A stretch of 64,000 nt of DNA from Maratus speciosus (Eukaryota; Arthropoda; Arachnida; Araneae; Salticidae), in contig CAWVRF010001077.1 in assembly GCA_963932465.1 (NCBI GenBank), positions 248,001-312,000 on the forward strand, read 5' to 3'. Every line of letters begins with the position of its first letter. Position 1 is the first letter of the stretch. Positions 31,229 through 41,696 of the stretch are shown here, one piece after another. Both the position numbers and the translations under genes were made by a program. The notes under the pieces were generated by a model. It had not been told where the DNA came from and did not search any database. It saw nothing but the letters and a program-made list of their open reading frames with translations.

Positions 31229-32664
31229 CTTTATTGTTGAATTGAATTAAATATACATAATAAACATTTTACAGTTCATTTAAAAAAAAAGTATTTCCCA
31301 ATTTTGCTAAAATACTAAAAGCACTTTTTGTGAATTGCCACTTGAGAAAGCTTTGTCATAAGAAGGAAGGGATGATTTTTATCTTTTGGTTTTATAAAAA
31401 GGTTTTTAAAATAACTGGAGATTTTTTGCTATTACTTTTAAGATTTTAAATAGCAATTTGAATATATTACTAAGTGTTTCTCTAATAAAAAAATACAAAA
31501 ACATGTATCGGAAAGTGTCCGTTTCAGAAATATAAATCAAGGATTTACTCAGAACTTTTTGCTAATTCATTTACGAACATATTTTTTAATTTTACGAAAG
31601 CATCTTTACGATCATTTGCGCTATATAAATGTATTTTGTAAAAATAGGAGATAAAAAAGCTCTTCTGATGTTTTTTAAATGTTTAGAAAAAATTGTGAGA
31701 TTTTACACTAAAAATTTCAAATGTTTTAAATAGATTTTATATATATCAAATATTCTATCTATTCTACTACAAAACTGAATATATGTTTAAGCATGTTTTT
31801 AAAATGTAGAGATGTAGTATATTTTATTAAGAGAACCAGGCGATCGAACCCGGGTTGTCCGTGTTAATTATCCTCTCCAGTGTAAAAAATGTATGTGAAA
31901 ATCATTTTTAATTGAAACTTCAAGAGACTTTTTAGGTTTCCTATATTTTCTTAGGTCACTCACAAACTACACCAAAATGCAATTTTGAAATTTTTTTATG
32001 TATAAGCCGCTTGCTTTTCCGCGGTTATTAGTGAAAGATTTCTGTATTTATAGCATTTTTTTATTTTGATTATTTCGGTGTTTAAGCGCGTAGTTCGATT
32101 GCATGTCTGTTGAATTCATGATTTATTTGTTTATTTGCAAAATTTCGATTAGTTTGAACATTAAGTGAAAGAATATTGAACGAAAAATGCTGAATTATTT
32201 ACAATATTTTAAAATGTGTTAATATTTGGTAATAGGGTTGTACATTTATTTTTTAGATAGATATAAAAATTTCACGTTCAAAAAAATAAAGAAAGAAATA
32301 AATAAATAAACATAAAAAAAAACCTTCGAATTCACATACAGTTTCAAGGAATTTACGTTTCAAAATACATTTTTCTTTTATTCGGTAGTGTAAAAGTTGA
32401 AATGGTGTGACGTTTAGAAAGTAAAAACAAAATCTATAAAATTAAATTGATTGCGCAAGGTCGTTGCCACTGTCGATATGACGTCACCATAGCTCACGAA
32501 CATGTTTACTTTATTAAATAGATTCAAATATGTTTAGTGAAAGATTTATATATTTTTAACAAGTATATTTTAAAAATGTATTAAAAGTTTCTTAAACTTC
32601 TTAAACTTCCCTAAAATTTCAAGAACATTTAATTTATTGCAGTTGCCGTACCATTTTTGATATG
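31229..32664. other. AT-rich spacer with two small relics
   Basis: Holds the tRNA-like relic at 31838-31885 and, at about 32370-32500, a segment resembling the Helitron interior (GTTGAAATGGTGTGACGTTTAG, then GGTCGTTGCCACTGTCGATATGACGTCA against GGTCATTTCCACCAAAAATATGATGTCAG at 11073). Nothing else recognised. Confidence 0.45.
31838..31885 (-). pseudogene. Possible tRNA 3'-half / tRNA-SINE relic
   Basis: Minus strand GGACAACCCGGGTTCGATCG followed by CCTGGTTCTC. CCGGG and CCTGG can pair around TTCGATC like a T-arm, and GGTTCGATCGC resembles a pol III B box. No matching 5' acceptor strand or A box was seen, so this is at most a fragment. Confidence 0.4.
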
Positions 32665-33737
32665 TACAGTCGTGGAAAAAAAAAGTAAACACCCCCTACT
32701 AACTCCTCAACAAATTATCGTAGAAGAAAGTTACTGATACCGAACGATTGGCAATAAAGTCTACTTTTAAATGATGTATATAAAATTTGCTTAGGGGGCC
32801 ATCTACATATTAAAACGAACCATAACATTGTTTTTTTCAATTGCAGTACCCAATTCTGACAGCATAAATGAACTCTACACCCTTCAATTAGCCTAAAAAC
32901 GAATATTTGTCCAATTCTTACCATAAGTTTCCGAGAAATTAATTATTTTAAAACGAGCGTATTTTAAGGGCTGTATCCAAATTGAAGTTCCGTACTGGAT
33001 TGTTAACCGAGAGAGCCCCTTCCTTGATCAAGGCACCATAAGCGCCACTCAAGGAGTCAATGAATCGCGTTAGGTTACAGTACGGCAGAATAAATTTCAA
33101 AATGTCTACTCACTTCCATCATAGACGGCCCCTTAAATCATCATTTTGCCGTTTTTAAGCATAATTTGAAAACTACTTGGAAGAAAAATGTTAAATTTTT
33201 GAATTTCCATAAAGAAGGACTTAATAAATCTAAATCCATCAAAAAAATTGTAGTTTGCAATTCATAATTTTTTCGAATATTAATTTCATAATTCATATCA
33301 TTAAATTATAAAAATTGCAAATTCAGCTTATTTATGTTTGGGTATATTAGTATTATTACTACAAAAAAAAAAATAGCACATTAGGAGCATAATTTCGGGA
33401 GATATAAATAAAAATATGAAAATGTAATTTAACATTAGAAGCACTAAATTTTGAATGTTTATAATTCAAAAACTTATCATTCAAATGACTTGACATTTGG
33501 TGTCTAGGCATAGTTTGAACCGAAAATTTGAAATATCTCGTTAAAATTGGGTATTGCTATTGAAAAAAATGAAGTTTGGATTCGTTTTAATATGTAGATG
33601 ACCGCCTAAGAAAATTTTATATGCATCATTTAAAAGTAGACTTTATTTCCAATCGTTCGGTACCAGTAACTTTCTTCTATGATGATTTGTTGAGGAGTTA
33701 GTAGGGGGTGTTTACTTTTTTTTTTTCCACGACTGTA
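32665..33737 (+). mobile_element. CAGTCGTGGAAAAA element, copy 2
   Basis: About 1.07 kb, same orientation and order as copy 1, TA flanks. Termini CAGTCGTGGAAAAAAAAAGT and CCACGACTG. Collinear with copy 1 at high similarity. The 69-codon minus-strand ORF in the left arm is not shared by the other copies. Confidence 0.9.
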
Positions 33738-34190
33738 CCATACTTTGAACATAGAACTATACAGAGAAGGATTTAAAAATTTCTACCTGAAATCTTTTTC
33801 TTTACAGGGGGTCAAATAGTGTGATTTTACACTCTTTTTTTTTTTTTTTTAAACAGAATTCAAAGGTCTAGAAAGCCTTCCATATTTCTTGACCTAATAG
33901 AAGTGAACAAAAAATTTAAAAAAATCCTAAAATTTACACACTTGTTTGTAGCAGATCGTGTAAATGTTGAGTTAAAATTATCTTTATTTTAAAAAAAAAT
34001 AGAGTTCTCTTAAAACAACTAGTTTTTTTAAAAAATTAGTGAAATAATATTAACCCGCAAAAAAGTCCATACAGTTTTATCATTTTCAATTCCAGAGATA
34101 CGGCTTTTCAAAACTGACAATTTGACTGATATTTCAGTGTATATTAAAGTACTCAATTGTCATTTACATAAAAAGATATATTCCAACTTG
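33738..34190. other. AT-rich spacer, nothing recognised
   Basis: Contains a T run near 33828-33850. No ORF or inverted repeat recognised. Confidence 0.5.
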
Positions 34191-34347
34191 TACAATCGTG
34201 GGAAAAAAGTAAATACCCCCAACTAACTCTGCAATAAAATATTGTAGAAGAAAGTTACTGGAACAAAACGATTAGAAATAAAGTCTACTTTTAATGATGT
34301 ATATAAAATTTGCTTAGGGGGAGGGGCCTCTACATATCAAAACGAAC

Positions 34348-34868
34348 TTAACCCTTAAATGCCTGACTTTTCAAAAATCATTGTAATAATGTTTTTCGGC
34401 TTTCATTTTTTAAATAAATCATGGGAAAATTACTTTAAAAAATCATATTTTGTTTTGAGTATAGTTTATGGCTAAAAGACAGTTTGTTACTAATCGGCAA
34501 TACTGGTGTTTAATTGAAAAAATAATTTCCCTTGATAAAATTCTATAATATTAAACACACGAGAATTTTAGGAACTATAATAAGAAATAAATTTTACTTG
34601 CTCGCTGCAAGTCAAAATAGGGTATTTCGCAACAATTTCCAAACAAAACAAAAAGAACAAGTAGCAACATTTGAAAAAAACAAATTTATCTTTATTCTTA
34701 AACAGCACAGGTGTTGCCATCTAAGTGTTGAAAATCAATTTAATAATATTTTCAGAATGTATTTTATTGGCAACATTAGGCATTACAGCTTCAATATTAT
34801 TCTAATAGTATTTTAGAGCCTAAATTGTGTATGTTCCATAAAAGCAACACCAAGCATCTAAGGGTTAA
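34348..34868. mobile_element. TTAA element, CCCTTARATGCYTG ends (521 bp)
   Basis: TTAACCCTTAAATGCCTGAC to AAGCATCTAAGGGTTAA, with TTAA on both sides splitting AACGAAC|ACTTTATT of the host. Unlike the other TTAA families it has no clear subterminal palindrome. It carries a 94-codon plus-strand ORF (34532-34816) without recognisable features. Confidence 0.85.
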
Positions 34869-35407
34869 ACTTTATTTTTTTAAATAGCAATACCCAAGTT
34901 TGACATCATAAACAGATCCTACACCCTTCACTTAGCCTACATCCAAATTTTCATGAAATTCGTAACATTAGTTTCCGAGAAATTAACATGACTATATTTC
35001 AGGGACTGTAACGAAATTGAAGTTCGGTACTCGAAATGCTATAGAATGACTGTCAAAACTTCTATTAATGTGTTATTTCTTGTCAATATGAACATTTCAC
35101 TCGCTTAATATGTCTTGACTATTGCCAGCCCAAATATTTCAATAAAATGAGTAAAATGTATTTTTTTTTTTTAATTTTGCTTGTCTGGACATCATTGACG
35201 TTCCTCGTAAACCATCGTTTTGACGTTTTTTGCTCATAATTCGAAAACTACTTGGAAGAAAAATTTGAAATTGAGAATTATCATCAAGAAGGACATTACA
35301 AATTTAAATCTATCAAAAAAAATTGTAGGTTGCAATTCATATTTTTTTCGAATATTAATTTCATAATTCCTATTATAAAATTTTTTTAAAAGCAGGTTCA
35401 ATAGTGG

Positions 35408-35568
35408 TGGGAAAGGTGCGCAGCAGTAGTCCGATTGTCACCACTAAATTTTAAATACTATTCTTCTCCTTATGAAATCTCAGAAATTCATTCATTATAT
35501 AGGGCTAAGAGTAATATTAAAATTATATGGTGACAATCGACCCACTGTTGCGCATTTTTTCCACAACG
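35408..35568. mobile_element. Foldback, TGGTGGGAAAGGTGCGCAG arms
   Basis: Left arm TGGTGGGAAAGGTGCGCAGC then GTCCGATTGTCACCA, mirrored by TGGTGACAATCGACCCACTG and TTGCGCATTTTTTCCACA. About 160 bp, non-coding. Confidence 0.7.
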
Positions 35569-35643
35569 GAATTCAATGTTTTGTCTGTGCGATTTTTAGT
35601 ATATAATACTAATAATAAAACAAAACCGTGTGGCCATCACAAA

Positions 35644-36674
35644 ACTTTCTTCGATATAAATCACGTCCATTGAATAATTTAAACAATACAAGATTATCAA
35701 TCATTACAATTAATACATCAATATAGCAGCAATTCATATTAAATTATATCTGAATTTGAAGTTCCATGGAAATTCGTGCATTAGTTCTTGAGATAGAAAC
35801 TATAGCGGAAATTCTGAAAAATGTAGCATAGCAGAGCCACCTGTTGAGCAATTTACACCAAAACATAAACACCGCTAAATGATATCAAGGTATACCTGAA
35901 TCTGAAGTTTGATGAAAATTCGTGCATTAGTTAAAGAGATAGAACGGTAGTGGAAATTCTAAAAAATGCAGCATCGCAGCGCCACCTTTTGAGCGATTTC
36001 CACCAAAACATAAACTGCATTAATCCATATCAAGGTATACCTGAATCTGAAGTTTGTTGAAAATCCAAGCATTAGTTCTTGGGATAGAGATATTGCGGTA
36101 ATCGCAAAAAATGTAGCATTGCAGCGCCACCTGTTGAGCGATTTACACCAAAATGTATAAAATGTCAATTCATGTCAAGGACTAACTGAATCTCAAGTTT
36201 GATGAAAATCCGCCCATTAGTCCTGGAGATTAAGCTATTGTAGAAATCCTGGAAAATGCTGCACAGCAGCGCCACCTGTTGGGCGATTTACACCAAAAAC
36301 AAAACAGCACTAATTCATATCCAGGTGTACCTGAATCTGAAGTTTGTTGAAAACTCAAGTATTAGTTAGCAGCGCTACCTGTTGAGCGATTTACACAAAA
36401 CTAATCAGCATCAACTTATATCAGGGACTAACTGAATATGAATTTTTATTAAATTCCGTGCATTCGTTCTTGAGATAGAGCGATCACAAAATTTGTGTCA
36501 CATAGATATAGACAGACAGACAGGCAGACAGACTCACAGACTCACAGACAGACATTTTGTAAAAACATGTTTTTGGAATCTCAGACCCCTAAAACGTGTA
36601 AATCCGTCGAAAACCGGAATTCGATTTTTTTTTCATGAATCCAATACTTTCTTCTTGTAAAGATAGAAGAAAGT
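35644..36674 (+). mobile_element. Helentron-like (DINE/HINE-type) non-autonomous element
   Basis: Four ordered parts: a 5' ACTTTCTTCG segment; about six tandem units of about 122 bp (TGAATCTGAAGTTTGATGAA, CGTGCATTAGTTCTTGAGAT, GCAGCGCCACCTGTTGAGCG, ATTTACACCAAAA); a (GACA)n tract at 36513-36555; and a conserved 3' end with ACGTGTAAATCCGTCGAAAA. It stops at a terminal hairpin ACTTTCTTCTTG...GATAGAAGAAAGT. Tandem repeats, tetranucleotide microsatellite and 3' hairpin are the layout of Helentron-associated elements. Family assignment is inference. Confidence 0.6.
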
Positions 36675-37245
36675 AAAAGATTATCTCATTAGGATTATTA
36701 TTTCAGGAGATATTAATAAAAATCTGAAACTGTAATTTAACATAAGCTCTAAATTTTGAAGGTTTGTAATTTAGCAAATTGTTGGTTGAAGGTTTGTAAT
36801 TTAAATACTTATCATCCAAATGAAATTTCCTTTCTATGCATAGTTTGAACCAAAGATTTAAAATATGTTGTCAAAATTGGATTTTTGCCACTGAAAAATA
36901 AAAAAAAAAAGTTTGGTCTGATTTTGAGTTTTATATGGCCCCCTAAGAAATTTTTGTATGCATCTTTTAACCTCTTCAGTTCCGAAGCTAAAATAATAAT
37001 ACAAGCGCTTATTCATTGGCTTTTACGAAATAAAATGACATCATACATGACAGAATAAATATCTTTTCAGAAATTGATCCTTTAGGCGCTTAGTAATGTA
37101 GGTTCAAACATATGGATCTAAAACTACAAATCCCTTTAAAACATTAATTTAATAACCATTAACCTAAATTAACGAAATCACAAATTTAAGAGCTTTAAAC
37201 AAGTAAATAATCTACAAATCCTCAAAAACGTTTATTTAAAAAGAT

Positions 37246-37668
37246 TTAACCTCTTAACCCCCTGAGGGGCAAGCAATTACGTTTGTGAAATGCTGAATTC
37301 CCACCGGAATCTTTGAAAAATTCTATTTCAAAATAATTAAAAGCAATTTTACGGCTGTTTTCCACCAAAGTTAGAAAAGTAAAATTTAATAAAATTTTTC
37401 TGGCGTAAAACTTTATTAATCGTAGGTGGTATATAATATATACCGGTGCCCTCAAGGGGTTAACTGTCGAATTAAATTACGGTTTAAAAATTCAAATTGC
37501 TTATTGGCACCACTTTTTTGAAAAAGAAATATTCAACTTATTTAATGATAAGTAAAACGACACTAAAATATAGCCAATTTCACTATTTTATAAAACTGGT
37601 GGGAATCAAACAATCTGAGCAAAAGACACAGACCGTGAATATGACGGAAGCGAGAATTAAGCGGTTAA
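37246..37668 (-). mobile_element. piggyBac-type TTAA MITE, family A (reverse), split by family E
   Basis: TTAACCTC at 37246-37253, then the family E element, then CTGTCGAATTAAATTACGG continuing to GCGAGAATTAAGCGGTTAA at 37668. The break lies exactly at the inner TTAA of the TTAACCCCTTAA terminus. Contains TTGGCACCACTTTTTTG and the CCGTGAATATGACGG palindrome. Confidence 0.85.
37254..37463. mobile_element. TTAA MITE, family E, nested in family A
   Basis: TTAACCCCCTGAGGGGCAAG to GTGCCCTCAAGGGGTTAA. Palindrome GGTATATAATATATACC (37428-37444) ends 15 bp before the right TTAA. Inside: TTCCCACCGGAATCTTT and AAATTTTTCTGGCG. The 69-codon minus-strand ORF is read-through. Confidence 0.9.
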
Positions 37669-38502
37669 GTTAAATTCTCTATATAATTTTCTCACTTTCT
37701 TGGTCATATTGTCTTTTGCGCATTTTTAGGCATTTTGTAAACTCAGATGAAAATAGCATTTATTTTATTTGGGAATCCGCTTAGATGCTGACATTTATTC
37801 ATTGGCTTTGAACGCAAAAAACATTCAGGTAATAAGGAGTGATGCGAGAATGTAAAAAAAAAAAAATCGGACATTTTAGTTTTTATAAGGAAAAGAACAG
37901 AGGTCCCCGCATGGGGGCCCAGGGACCGAAGAGGTTAGAAGTACACTTTATTTCCAATCGTTTGGTACCAGTAAATTTCTTATATTATAAGTAGTTGCAG
38001 AGACAGTAAGGAGCGTTTACTATTTTTTTTTTTTTTTCGTCGACTGTTCATGATCTGATATGTGATCGAATATTCAATTTTTTTTTAAATTTATTTATAT
38101 TATAAAATAAAACAATTGCATATATATCCGTGAGCACAGCCTGCTGAATGCTAAACCTGCGCACTGTTGCCAGTGGGCTACATTTTTTTAAAATTCAGAT
38201 TTCTTGATTGGCACCACTTTTCTGAAATGGTAAAATTCCTCTTGCTATCGCCTCAATTATTATGTCGTTAAATAAGACTAATTTTACTACAGTAGAGCAC
38301 CGATTATCCGAACTCCATTTAACCGAACTTCCAATTATCCGAAGAGTCTATTTCTCTCTCAAAAAAATTTTTTAGCCGAACTTTCATTTATCCGAACAAC
38401 ATCCATTTATTATATTCTCTCTTTTTTTCTTCTTCTTTTTTTAAGGATGATGAGATTGTGGATGGGATTTAAGATAAACTAGTCGGATGTACTAATCCCA
38501 AA

Positions 38503-39551
38503 ACTTTCTTCTATCTCATACATGTTAATACTTCAAAATTCGCTATAACACTGCCAAAATTAAATGGCAATCTATGCATCTCATGAGGATTCTAAAGATA
38601 TGAAATTCCGTGCATTAGTTCTTGAGATATGACTATCGCTGAAATCGTCTAAATCCAGCAAAATGCTGCATAGCAGCGCCACTTATTGGGTGATTTATAC
38701 CAAATCCTAATCAGCAACAATTTATGCCAACGTCTGACTGAATCTGAAGTTTGGAGAAAATCCGTGCATTAGTTTTTGAGATAGAGCCATAGCGAAAATC
38801 GTGAAAATTCCTGCATAGCAGCGCCACCTATTGGGTGATTAACACCAAAACCTAATTAACAACAACTTGTCTCAACATACAACTAAATCTGAAGTTAGAT
38901 GAAAATTCGTCCATTAGTTCTATAGATAGAGCTATTGAGGTAATCGGAGAAAAGGCAGCACAGAAGCGCCACCTGTCGGGCGATTTACACCAATACATAA
39001 TCAGTAGCAAGTCATATCAAGGACTAACTGAATCTGAAGTTTGATGAAAATCCGTGCGTTAGTTCTTAAGATAGAGCTATTGGGGAAATCGTGTAAATCC
39101 TGCAAAATTCATCGTAACAGCGCCACCTGTTGGGCGATTTTTACCAAAAGGTAATCAGCATCAATTCATATGAAGGACTAACTAAAGCTGAAGTTTGATC
39201 GAAATCCGTGCATTAGTTCGTGAGATAGAGCTATTGCGAAAATCGTGAAAAATGCAGCATAGCAGCGCCACCTGTTGAGCGATTTGCACCAAAAACTAAT
39301 CAGAATCAATTTGTATTAGGGACTCACTGAATATTAATTTTTATTAAATTCCGTGCGTTAGTTCTTGAGATAGAGCGCCCACAAAATTTTTGTCACATAC
39401 ACACAGGCAGACAGACTCACAGAGTCACAGACAGACATTTTGTAAAAACATGTTTTTTGGAATCTCTGACCCCTAAAACGTGTAAATCCGTCGAAAACCG
39501 GAATTCGAAAATTTTCATGAATCCAATACTTTCTTCTTGTAAAGATAGAAG
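38503..39551 (+). mobile_element. Helentron-like element, second full copy
   Basis: Same layout as 35644-36674: ACTTTCTTCTATCTC start, about six units of about 122 bp (GAATCTGAAGTTTGATGAAA, TCCGTGCATTAGTTCTTGAG, CAGCGCCACCTGTTGGGCGA), a CAGACAGAC microsatellite near 39405-39435, and the ACGTGTAAATCCGTCG end with terminal TTCTTGTAAAGATAGAAG. Inserted in the linker region of the Tigger transposase gene. Confidence 0.65.
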
Positions 39552-39568
39552 TAAAAAGAAATTGAAGA

Positions 39569-39772
39569 TATGAAAACGAATCCTCTGAAAATGACCCAGG
39601 TCCATCACATGACGAAGACTTTGAATGTTTGGAGACAGCTCTGAAATGGCTCGAACGGCAAAAGAACGCTTATCCTATTTAAATAACGTATTTAAGAAGA
39701 ATTCGAGATATGACAGCCTTGAAAATAACGTCTTCTTTGAAGCAAGCAACAATCGAAAGCTTTTTTGCTTAA
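39569..39772 (+). pseudogene. Tigger/pogo transposase, C-terminal tail
   Basis: The frame reads YENESSENDPGPSHDEDFEC, then LETALKWLERQKNAYPI, a TAA at 39680, and in the same frame ITYLRRIRDMTALKIT, then SSLKQATIESFFA with a stop at 39770. An acidic linker, the ETALKWLE helix and the LKQATIESFF end are characteristic of Tigger and pogo transposases. The ORF called over this stretch in another frame is a shadow. Confidence 0.8.
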
Positions 39773-40300
39773 ATTATAATGTCTGGAGTTCAGAAAAAGA
39801 TAAAAAGAAAATTTTAAATGATGAAAAAAAAAACAGTTTTTAAACACACTAGCACTAACTGGTGCTGCCAGTCCTAAGACTGGGTAAAATGTGAAGGTTT
39901 TAGTATAATCAGGGAAGTCCCTTAAATTGTCTGTCCATTTATCCGAACTTTTGCTTATCCGAATTAGGGTCGGTCACGACTTGTTCGGATAATCGGCGCT
40001 CTACTGTAGTTTAAAAAAAGTGATGTCAATCAAGAAATCTGAATATCGTAAAAGTAGCCTACTGGCAACAGTGATCCTGAGCGCTGACACAAAAATAGCG
40101 GCTGCCGAATTCGGATTTTTTTAAAGGTCCCATAAATTTAAACACCAGTATTTTATAAAATATTTTTTGAATAGTTAATTCTCATACAAATAAAGGGGAA
40201 AACTTTTTTAACATTAGAATGTCCGGAAATTTTACTTAAGTTTCATAAAAAAATTTGACACCAGAATTTTTATGTAAAATAATTTAACAGATTTATTTGA

Positions 40301-41004
40301 GGGGGTCCGAGACACAAAAATCTTCAAATTTTCTAAAAATATTTTATTGCAGTAAAAAATTCTCTGCTTTTTTCTGCTTAAAATGGAGCTTAAAATATGT
40401 TTATATCCTTATTAGAAAAGAAGATATTTTTTTGCGTTTTCGTTTGTTTTCAACATCTAGCTTTCAAGCTAGGGTTATAATGCGAACGACTTGTTATGAA
40501 AATGCGTTTTTCTTCGTGATGGGTTTTTTCACCATTTCTCATATTTAAATTGTTATAACTCAAGAACCGTTAAAGATATATGGTTCAAACTTGGAACATG
40601 TCTTTTTCGATTAGTTTACTTTATTTTTGATTCAGCAAATTTAAAAAAAAAAATTTTACTTTTGAAAATATGATTTTTTTTTATAAAGTTACATAATTTT
40701 TTCTTTAATTTTTACTTTAAATATTTATAATTTTTTTAATAATATTTTTTTAAATGCTGAATCTAAATTAAAACTTATATATTTATGTTTATTTAAATGA
40801 TAAAAAGTTGAAATTCTACACATAACATTTCGTGTTAAAATGATTTTAATATGCCCAATTTTTTAATAAATATTTTAATTAAAAAAAATTAGGAGCCGTT
40901 TTATCGTGTGATTTTATTTACAAATGACATGGTTAACCATCACAAAAAATTCAAAATTTTAACTCAATAAATAAAAATTATTTTAAAGTGTGTCCCGGAC
41001 CCCG
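40301..41004. mobile_element. IR element, GGGGGTCCGAGACAC ends (~704 bp)
   Basis: GGGGGTCCGAGACACAAAAA at the left and GTGTGTCCCGGACCCC at the right. The interior has a loosely mirrored structure around AAATTTTTAAA blocks. The 83-codon plus-strand ORF at 40297-40548 starts in the TIR and has no recognisable features. Confidence 0.7.
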
Positions 41005-41024
41005 TAAACAGAAATATGCGTGGT

Positions 41025-41452
41025 TTAACACTTAACCAGAAACGTGAAAATCCCGTGCACAAACAGAACACTTAATAATTTACCAAATAGTAAACTTAAA
41101 TATTTAATCTTTAACCCCTTGGGGACGAGCGACACGTATACGTGCCGGAAATAGGCCTAAGGATCCTCGTTTATCCTCACCAGTAAAATTTTACTGTAAA
41201 ATTTGCCTTATTTAATCCGAGCATTTTCCCGATTTGAATAGGCACAAACTTCTGTTTTTTAAAACCGGTAGCAAAGTAATAAACATTTTGTAAAAGGCTC
41301 CCGTCGCGAAGGGGTTAATAGTAATGCATTAACAGGATCAATTTTTTAATATAACAGCATAAAAATAGCTTTGGAATGTCGGGGAGAGAAAATATTAAGG
41401 GCAGATATGTAGACGCAAATATCTCCATACGTACGTTTCCGGTTAAGGGTAA
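41025..41452. mobile_element. TTAA element, CACTTAACCAGAAACG ends, hosting family B
   Basis: TTAACACTTAACCAGAAACG to CGTTTCCGGTTAAGGGTAAA. An ACGTACGT palindrome lies near the right end. A family B MITE (41111-41318) is inserted at an internal TTAA. Confidence 0.7.
41111..41318. mobile_element. TTAA MITE, family B
   Basis: TTAACCCCTTGGGGACGAGC to CCGTCGCGAAGGGGTTAA. Perfect palindrome CACGTATACGTG (41133-41144), 18 bp after the TTAA. Contains CACCAGTAAAATTTTACTG, GCCTTATTTAATC and AAAACCGGTAGC. Confidence 0.9.
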
Positions 41453-41696
41453 ATTAAATTTATTTTATGAAAGAATTTCTGGTTCCAGTTGACATTTAAT
41501 CATATGGTCGGAGTCGGATCGACTCCTTCCGAGCGTTCTAGTGTTAAATTATTGGTACCAAAATTTAAAGGACCGTATATACGCTGAAAAAACCGCGCCT
41601 TCGCCAGCCTCCAATTTTTGTGACAGCGCTCAGGCCTAGTATTCAGGAGGCGGTGCCGTGAATAATACTAACGTCATAAATACGCTTGCATCACCT

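Larger units (their letters stand above)
36967..37938. mobile_element. TTAA element, CCTCTTCRGTYCC ends
   Basis: TTAACCTCTTCAGTTCCGAA to GGGACCGAAGAGGTTAG (right TTAA mutated to TTAG). Removing it restores the host sequence CATCTTTTAAAAGTAGAC exactly. A CCCCGCATGGGG palindrome (37905-37916) lies 18 bp from the right end. It contains a nested family A MITE. Confidence 0.85.
34191..38048 (+). mobile_element. CAGTCGTGGAAAAA element, copy 3, exploded by nested insertions
   Basis: Left end TACAATCGTGGGAAAAAAGT, right end TTTTCGTCGACTG. The body is recognisable in pieces: 34191-34347, 34869-35390, 36680-36966 and 37939-38048. These line up with copies 1 and 2 once inserts at 34348-34868, 35408-35568, 35644-36674 and 36967-37938 are removed. 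Confidence 0.85.
38290..40006 (+). mobile_element. Tigger/pogo-type element, internally deleted
   Basis: TIRs CAGTAGAGCACCGATTATCC and the complement of GGATAATCGGCGCTCTACTG, flanked by TA. Subterminal TTATCCGAAC words repeat, as is usual for Tigger. It keeps only the 3' end of the transposase gene (39569-39772) and, before the Helentron-like insert, a KDDEIVDGI relic at about 38442-38468. The DDE core is gone. Confidence 0.85.
38162..40073. mobile_element. Foldback MITE, GTGTTGCCAGTGGGC family, copy 4, split by a Tigger
   Basis: CACTGTTGCCAGTGGGCTAC to AGCCTACTGGCAACAGTG. The loop is broken at ATTTTACTA by the Tigger relic, after which TAGTTTAAAAAAAGTGATG resumes the right arm. Confidence 0.8.
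40208..41547. mobile_element. TTAA element, CACTAGAAC family, with two nested elements
   Basis: Left TTAACATTAGAATGTCCGGA, right CCGAGCGTTCTAGTGTTAA. The body resumes as GTAAATTAAATTTATTTTATGA and AAAGAATTTCTGGTTCC after the inserts. A near-palindrome GGAGTCGGATCGACTCC sits before the right end. Inserted in the CACCGCC element between GGGGAAAAC and ATTATTGGTACC. Confidence 0.8.
38135..41655. mobile_element. CACCGCC-family element (7-bp TSD), host of an eight-element nest
   Basis: Left end CACAGCCTGCTGAATGCTAA, continuing after the foldback as CCTGAGCGCTGACACAAAAA and GCGGCTGCCGAATTCGG. Right end GCGCTCAGGCCTAGTATTCA, GGAGGCGGTG. Flanks CCGTGAG (38128-38134) and CCGTGAA (41656-41662) form a 7-bp target duplication with one mismatch. 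Two insertions, 38162-40073 and 40208-41547, each carry further nests. The consensus from copies at 46786, 48934 and 50497 confirms the boundaries. Confidence 0.75.

Noticed and set aside
34532..34816. 94-codon ORF inside the 521-bp TTAA element as a possible transposase
   Set aside because: No catalytic motif or zinc-finger pattern, low-complexity composition, and nothing shared with piggyBac proteins.
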